Assembly: GCA_019155185.1 (NCBI GenBank)
Contig: CM032813.1
Coordinates: forward strand, 13,001,561 to 13,065,560
Direction of reading: 5' to 3'
DNA from: Beaufortia kweichowensis
Lineage: Eukaryota > Chordata > Actinopteri > Cypriniformes > Gastromyzontidae
Length of the DNA stretch: 64,000 nt
The stretch's first letter is position 1, and each line of letters starts with the position of its first letter. A program made the translations under genes and the position numbers. Under the pieces are notes generated by a model that saw only the letters and a program-made list of their open reading frames with translations, was not told the DNA's origin and searched no databases. Shown here piece after piece: positions 24,801 through 33,098 of this stretch.

Positions 24801-27800
24801 TATTGTAAGGTTGTAACTGTGATTCTTTAACTAAATGTATTTACAAGGAAACTGTATAATAAAATTAAAACCGTATAAAAGGCATTAGTGGTTTACATTG
24901 ATGACAACATATTAAAAATATATACAACAACATAAAATGTACATGCAGTTATAGAATGACATTTATTGTAATGAACTGTCAGGTAGCCACAAAGAACCCC
25001 TTTTTAATCACAGTTTTTGTTACATGATAACATTCATCACGCCTATCTAATACAGAGGAATAGAATAGACAAAACAAGACACAAAAATGAGAAATGTGTT
25101 GTTAAAGAGATAACAAATGTTTTTCGCTGACAAGAAATTGGAAAGCTGAAACTTCATGTGTATGCAAAGAATAACAATAATAATAAGAATAACAAGCCCA
25201 GCTATCAACACACATAAAGAGACAGACGTGCTTCTCATCGTGAATTCTGTAGTTCTCTCGACAGCAAGCAATAAACAGATCTATGCAAGGCCATCAGAAG
25301 TGATCAGACTAAACAAGAGAAGCGAAAGAACGTGTCCTGCGAGTCATCTGAGAAACACACTGACCAGCAGAAAAACCAAACAGTGATAAATCCTATCAGA
25401 AACACAGCTGAACACAGCCTGTGCCGGGGTTTATACTGAGAGAAAAACTAGAGATATGTGTGGGAAATGTGGGAAAATGTGAACAGATGCAAAATGTTTC
25501 ATAACAAGTATTTTAAAATAACATTGAAGAACATATTTGGGTCAATGACAAGTGAAGATCTCCAAGGTTACTTGTTATAAAAAACTAATCTTTGTAACAT
25601 ACGTGATAACTTTGTGCAAATTACCTAAAAACCATTCTGTCAGGAATTATTTAAAGAAAAGGAAGATACAAATGCCGTGTTTTGGGGATCCAAATGACAT
25701 AACCATTTGTGTTGAGAGTTGATATGATGTTAAACTTTGCTTTAAATTAACCCTGAGGTGACCCTTAAACTGAGACTGTTTAATACTTTAAGTAGCAGAT
25801 TGTAGAGAAACAGTGATACGTACAGACATCCGGGGACTCATCCGATCCATCTGGACAGTCCTTTTCTCCATCACATCGCCACCCTTTAGAGATACACGTC
25901 ACTTGATCTCTGCAAACAAACTGTTTGGGGCTGCAGGTTTTTGGAGCTAAAAAAACAAAACAAAGAAAGCCACTAATAATGAGTGAATGTGGTAAAGCAT
26001 TTTGCTTCTTAACATTTCTACTACTAAAAAACATTTAAAGCTACTGCAATTATCAGAGCTCAGCAGATTCCAGTAGTAGCACTAATAGCTAAACATATCA
26101 AACAATCATTTATAAACCTTTTGAGATATATTTACTAGTACCATGAACTCTAAAGTTAGAAATGGAGAGAAAAATTTCAATTAGTTTTTGCAAGAGTAAC
26201 ATCAGCGACATATCAAAATCAGTAAATATAGACAACAACCCAGATGTTTTTGTTTACAGAAATTATAGTGGTGTGTGTGCTGAATAATTTAATTATTAGG
26301 ATTAAATATTAGGGCTATGGCTCCTAATTTGTTTGCAGAAATTATAATGGTGTGTGTGCTGAATAATTTAATTATTAGAACTAAATATTAGGGCTCTGGC
26401 TCCAGGTTATCCCACTGGTGTTACTCAAGGTCCTGTCCTGATCCTGTTCCGCTTGAATAAAAACAATGTTTTATAACTAGGTCTGTATCTATTTCCTACT
26501 TCCCAAACACGGATGTGCCTCAAGCCAAATGTTGAGACTAGAAAAGCTAGTTTAATGTGTTAATTTAACACAACAAATCTTTATAGTTAAAAACATTAAG
26601 ACATTAAGTAACATCCTAGACATATAGCCAAATCACAATCACTAAGAGAGACAGCAATTTTATTTAAAGGGATAGTCTTTTATTATTTACTCGCCCTCAT
26701 GTCATGTCAAACCTGTATGACTTTCTTGCTTCAGCAGAACACAAAAGAAGATATTTTGCAAAACGCTGGTTACCGGCACCCATTCACTTTCATAGTATGA
26801 ACACAAGGTACAATGGAAGTCAATGGGTTCCACAGAAGAAGGAGTCATATACAGGGTTTGAATGACATAAGGGTGAAAAAATTATGACATACATTTTATT
26901 GTTGGGTAAACTATCCCTTTAAAAACAGCTAAACATAGCATAACACAATAGAACACAACCCACAAACTTTAAATATATGTTTTAAATATATTTTTAACTT
27001 TACACACCACTTAACGTTTATGGCATGAAAACTAGGAGATATGTGGCACAAAGGGCAAAGCTTTTTTAAAGCTACACAGTTTAAAGGGTGTTTTAAAGTG
27101 TAATACTCAAATATGAGATAGATTGAGTGAAGAAATTAAGTGAAAGAGATGTTTGCATCCAGTCCACACTACACTTTACAATAAAGATAAAAAAAGTCTG
27201 TATGCAGTTAGTTGGAGCCATAAGTCACCCCCAACTATGACATCATCATCTTAGATCAATGGCAGAAGGTGTTTAACAGCTGCTTTAACTTGTACAACAG
27301 TACAGCAAAGCCTTCAGTCTACCGTGAACAGTTTGCAAACTTGAGTAAAAAACAGTTTACTGCCTGTAAACTGGTAAAATTGAAAAAAAAGAAAGAAATC
27401 AGAGGATGATGTCTGAAGCCAAGTCTATTCAGTTATCTTCCGTTCTGCCACAATATTGCCTGTGTAATTTCTTAATTCAGGACCTTTTCTGCAGGTAATT
27501 TAATCAGTCTTTAACAGTTTTACAGCAATAGCATCTCAAATCTGATTATTGAAGACATTTTTAAATGACAATACAAAAAACCTTGAGCATTTACTGTGCG
27601 GCAAATCTCTTTTTCGTGCTTCTACCTCTTGACACTACACGTGTGAAGTCTGAGCAGCATGCCTCCACACATCCAGCTCAATGTTGCCACACCAGTGTCA
27701 GTGATGCAATGAGTCTGGAGGCCATCAAAAGACATCTTGTTCTGCTTTGGCTGCAGGAGGTGCAAAAATGTGACTGGCTTTCATCGGTTCACTATTTGGA

Positions 27801-30800
27801 ATCCAGTGCAAACTCATTCCAGACAACTTTCTAAAAACCAGAGCCTTCTATCTGCACTGCACCTCTAGACATAAACATCAAGAGAAGAAGATCTGATTAT
27901 CGACTGCTGCTTCCTTCATAACATTCATGAAGCCGCAGCTAAAGGTGGAAACCGGTCTGCTTCTCTAATGATTACTGATGTGTTATCAGTCACGAACACA
28001 ACAATCTCAATCCAGATTTACTGTGAACTTTATACTCCTGGATAGCTTCGGGTTTTATTCTAATAATAACTGGTCACTTTAAAGCAGGATTTAATAGAGA
28101 TTACAATCTGAATGCATAACATCGGTCACGCAAGACATTTGGAAATTACTATTAAATCGTGCTTTAAATTTACTTACGTAAGAAACTACAGTATGCTGAC
28201 AGAAACACCACTAACATTACAAAATATGTTAGTGGCAGGAAGTAGAAAAAAATTCCACAAAATTTCCCAGTAGTTTTTCTTACACTGTCACAGTGTCTAC
28301 AGTATGTAATTTTTCATATTTTATATATAAACTTTGACCAGTGGTTATTTCAAGGCATTCCATGGCTAAAAAAGGTCTTTGTTCAGTTTTCTGACAGCAA
28401 GAGGTCAATATACACACAAATGTGTTACTACAAAACCCACTGCTACAAGCATTACACCATATTTCAGACTGCCTTTGATTTTAAGTGTATGTTTACTGTA
28501 TAAGTGTGTTTATAAAATCTGATATACAAAATAATATATTTAAATAATAAAATATGGACATTATTGTTTACTAGGAAGAGGTTGTAAACATTTAAAAATC
28601 AATCCTTGGTTTTTGGTCATTAATCTCAATTCTGCTTTGCATGCGACGTGCTTGCTGCTCCGGCCTCTCTGGATCAGGAGAGAATGAGCCGTCACACTGG
28701 ACAACTGCTGGATTTGAACAGAAGTGCTAGCCATGAAAAACCACCTGATGGAGATCACCCTCTGCCACGGCCACCTCCGTCACTATAATAGCAGCCATAG
28801 AGCGGCTGATGTCACGGGTCATCCGCTTAATGGCATGGAGGAAGAGATCCGTGGCCCGGCAGAGCTAATGAAGCACATCCGGCTCTAAGCCGGTCCAGGT
28901 CTTTAAGCAGATCAGTCTGGTATGCCTGTAACACTGCCATCGTATGCAGCGATGCACCAGCATCACATATGATTTACCAACCAGATTAGACGTGATTTTT
29001 TGTGTGTGTGTGTTTCTAACGTAGAAACAGTGACACAGACATTCACTAAACTTTATTGATCAAGCTCCTATTTAAACAGACTCAAGCATGATTTACTTTC
29101 CCACATAGGTAAGAGTCAAAGTCACAAGCTTTCTGGAGCTTAAGTTAACAACACAATTAACTAAAGCCAGTATTTTGTACTGACTTTTCTGTAAAGCATT
29201 AAAACACTTTTTTTATTTAAAAAACATCATGCCGCATTCTGCCCTTTTTCATTCAAACCATGTTATGCAAAAGCACCAAGAAACTCCAAGAAACAAATCC
29301 ACGGGAGAGTACAAGCAATGACTCTTTGGCAAAAGACGAAAAAGGCTTTACATGAATATTTCATGCATAGATGATAAGCTTGAGATTAAAACTTGACAGT
29401 AGTTGTAGATTTTTTCTACAGCAAGCACACACTTTCAACAGGTGGCAAGCGCTGCAGATGGTTCAATCGGTTCACTCCCTTTCTTCTAATCCTCATAAAT
29501 AGTTTCGTAAAACAAGCTGTTAGCATTTTCTAAGCAAACTGACATCACAATGCTCAAGCCCCGCCCATGACCACTGACAGACACTGCATAGTTTCTGCCA
29601 CCTGCGAGTTGTACTCAGTCCACCACAGTTTCTGCAGTTTCTGCTTTTACCTACCCAAAAATTTACATTTAGATCATGGTATAACAAATGACCTGTGGTG
29701 TATTGAGCTAAATCGTCTCACACATATTCTGTGGATGCCATCTTGTAAAAAAGGCATAATTTGTCACCTTTAGGGAGCTACTGCAATCATTCAGTAATAC
29801 AGTTACGGAAGAAATGTCTAAAATGATTAAATCATACAATTTAGGAATGTGATCCAATATCTGGTAGTCTATTGATAGAGAAGGTGGTTTAAATCATATT
29901 TATCTGTTTTCAAATAGCCGTAAACGAAAAGGTAAGCTGTAATTATGAGACCTAAAGATTTTGCTGTTACGCTGATATATATTTATATATTATACTCAGC
30001 TCTATATTTATTTAAAGCCTCACAAATCACATCAATTCACCAGAATGATGGAAGGCAAAGTCAAAATAAAAAACTGAATGACTAGCAACTTTCTATTTAG
30101 AGTGTCAATTATACAGAGTTCATGCAAAGTCTGACATTACATTTATTTCTAGATTTACATAGTTTAGTTACATAGTTACATTTTTACTTTATTTACTATC
30201 ATGTGTATGTACGTGTACATGTGTTTTCTGCACTTTGTCTTGGCATTCATTGTGGACAGCAAAGAAAGAATTTGATTGCACAGGAAACTTTTGCATAACG
30301 TTTCCTTAATGTGAACATGACAATAAACACAAAAGTAGGTGGAAACTCATGAGTGGTGGTCATCCATGGTTGGTTCCAAAAAAAATATTAAGCAGCACAA
30401 CTGTTTCCCGCACTGATAATAAATCAGAATATTAGAATGATTTCTGAAGGATCATGTGACACTTAAGACTGGAGTAACAGCTGATGAAAATTCAGCTTTG
30501 CATCACAGGAATAAATTATAATTTGAAGTATATTAATATTAAAAACCATTATTTTATATTGTAATAACATTTTGCAATATTACAGTTTTTTTCTGTATTT
30601 TTGACCAAATAAATGCAGCCTTGATGAGCGTAAGAGACTTCTTTAAAAAACATTACAAGTCTTACTGATCCCAAACCAAACTTTTGAGCAGGGTGTATAT
30701 ATATATATATATCCAAAGTGATTGTAAGTCGCTAAATGCCTAAATGCCTAAATGTAAAATGTAATATATATATATATAGAGAGAGATATATAAGACTTGT

Positions 30801-33067
30801 AATGTTTTTTTAAAGAATTTCGTATTACATGTATAATTTTAATATTTTTGCTTTAGAGTTCTACAGACGTTTGCTAAGGCATTTTTAGATCTATGTAGAT
30901 AAGCCAATTTCTTTTTTAAAAATGTAGTTAAAAGTAGGTAGAAAATGTTATTTTGAAATATGTTGAATCACCGTAACACATTAACATCCATAAAACCACC
31001 ATACTTGTATCAAACCTAAAAAATATCAGTATATGGCAGCCTTTGATGTTAAGCCATCTAACCTAAACAACCTGGACTGGACAAAACATTGATTCTGGTC
31101 CATACAAACTGTACACAGTTCAAAACAGTTAAACCTTCTCAGTTCACGTTCCACAGAGAAAGACAGATTTGGAACAGCAAGAGGGTGAGTAAAAAATATT
31201 ATGTGCATGTTTGTCTGCAAATTCAGTGAATAATTTATGTCGTTTTGAATGCTCTTTTATATTTTTGAAACACTTTTTTTAATACTTTAAAGAAACCAAA
31301 GATGCTGTCCAAAACAAACTGAAATGATGTTTCAACAAAACAACGAACTGCACATGATAGCACACACATTGTGTTAGACCGAATAATCCCAACAGTGGCA
31401 CGCACCAAAAATGACAAGAACTACATACGCCAACAATTAAGAATGGATGACTAGCCACTGCATAAAAAGCAACTACTGTGTGTTTGGATTGCTCTTTCCA
31501 ATCACGAACTAACAGCATTGAAGTTTTCTCTTTGTTGGCCTTTCCTTTCACCTCCACTCTTTCACAATGATTTTTAAAAGAGCACATTATTTTAAAGCTG
31601 CTTAAATGATCAGGTTCTCTACATGAAGCTTCTCTCTGCTGTTCCGTATGCGGCCGAGCGACGCTCTGAGTAATCTGACAGCTATGGCCCTCTGAGCTCA
31701 ATATTTCCAACTCCGCGAGATCCAAGAACAGCTCTGTTGTCATGAGCACGCCGCTTAAACAGTTTTCACCCTCACTGACACGCTAAAGATGGGAAACACT
31801 GCCCATGGACTGAGACTGCCACTATTTAAAGAAATAGTCCTGTCATTACTTTCATTTCTCTGTGAGATATAATCTTGAGCGACGTCTACACTGCTCTTTT
31901 GCACACATAAAGCCACAGTAATTAGCAATAACTTTTTCAAGTGTCTGTCTTTACAGGACAAGACTTTTTTGAAATCGTTGTTGTAGAAGTTGTAGTTTAG
32001 AAACTACAAATATACTTTTTATATGATAAAACGTTGCTTGACTAACCCCTGACTAACCCTTAATTGTTTTTTCACAGTCTAACTTTATTTATTTTGCGTT
32101 AAAAAACTCTTTGTTCATCTTTATTTGGCCTATACGTGAACATATCTTTGTAAACTGCACTTACTGTTAGCTCACTGACTAAATGTTTTCCCATTTGTAA
32201 GTCACTTTTGATCAAAGTGTCTGGTAAATAAATAAATGTAAATGCAGAAGTAAATGCTTGTTTGTTTTGGCATTCTGCTAAAAATCTCTTTTACATTTAC
32301 ATTTACATTTAGGCATTTAGCTGACGCTTTTATCCAAAGCGACTTACAAGTATTAGGAGACAAGTATGTGCCAAACAAAAAAAGAAAGTCATGGAACAAC
32401 ATTAGAGTGAGTAAATGATGACAGATTTTCTAATTTTGCCTAAACTATTTCTGTAAAACCAAACAAGCCACCCTAACTGCAACCCGAACATATTCACCTA
32501 GTTATGATAATCAAGGAATATCACGCAACATTACTCATATATGTCCAGGGGACGGGTGGATGAAAGAGAAAGACGTCTTTCTACTGTCATCCTCAGAAAA
32601 GCTCCTCCCCAATCCAATCCTTTCTTTCTACCGCTGAGACTACAGATTTCCATGAGTTTTGACAAATCTTACTCCGCCAAACATCTCGTTCAAAACAAAT
32701 CCAATAAGCCTTTTTGAAGAGAATATCCACCCTCAACCCTAATGCATACTTCCAACACGAATGACTTTTGCCAATCCAGATGTGTTTCACAGTCGAGTGA
32801 AGGAGTCATCAGGTTGGGGGTAGGGAACGCACCGTCTCATTCGTCAATCTCTGTTTCTTTAAACATTCCGTCTTCCTCTTCCCTATGCTAAACATATCTC
32901 ATCTCTCTAGAGTCTATTATCAGCCCAAACTCTTGAAATGTGAAAGCTTCAGGGGGTGGGTTACCTGTCACAGAAGATAAAGACATTGCCATTGGTTTCT
33001 TACCAAATTCAAGCTGAAGTGACTGGAAAGGAATGCTTGTCAGCCCAAACCAAACAATATGCAAGAC

Positions 33068-33098
<31 letters not shown>

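Larger units (their letters stand above)
16527..25823. other. LRP1 intron 2
   Basis: 9.3 kb intron. Contents recognised: palindromic MITE 16651-16756, non-autonomous DNA element 18039-18590, solo LTR 21072-21339, LINE fragment 22290-22620 and hAT element 22670-23305. The rest (about 16760-18030, 18600-21065, 21350-22285, 23320-25820) is AT-rich with no feature that I can support. Confidence 0.7.

Noticed and set aside
27565..27834. An 89-codon open frame in LRP1 intron 1
   Set aside because: No motif, no family likeness and no splice context; chance frame.
31279..31749. A 156-codon open frame on the minus strand
   Set aside because: Composition is typical of translated AT-rich intron with MITE debris; nothing conserved was seen and no splice signals link it to LRP1.
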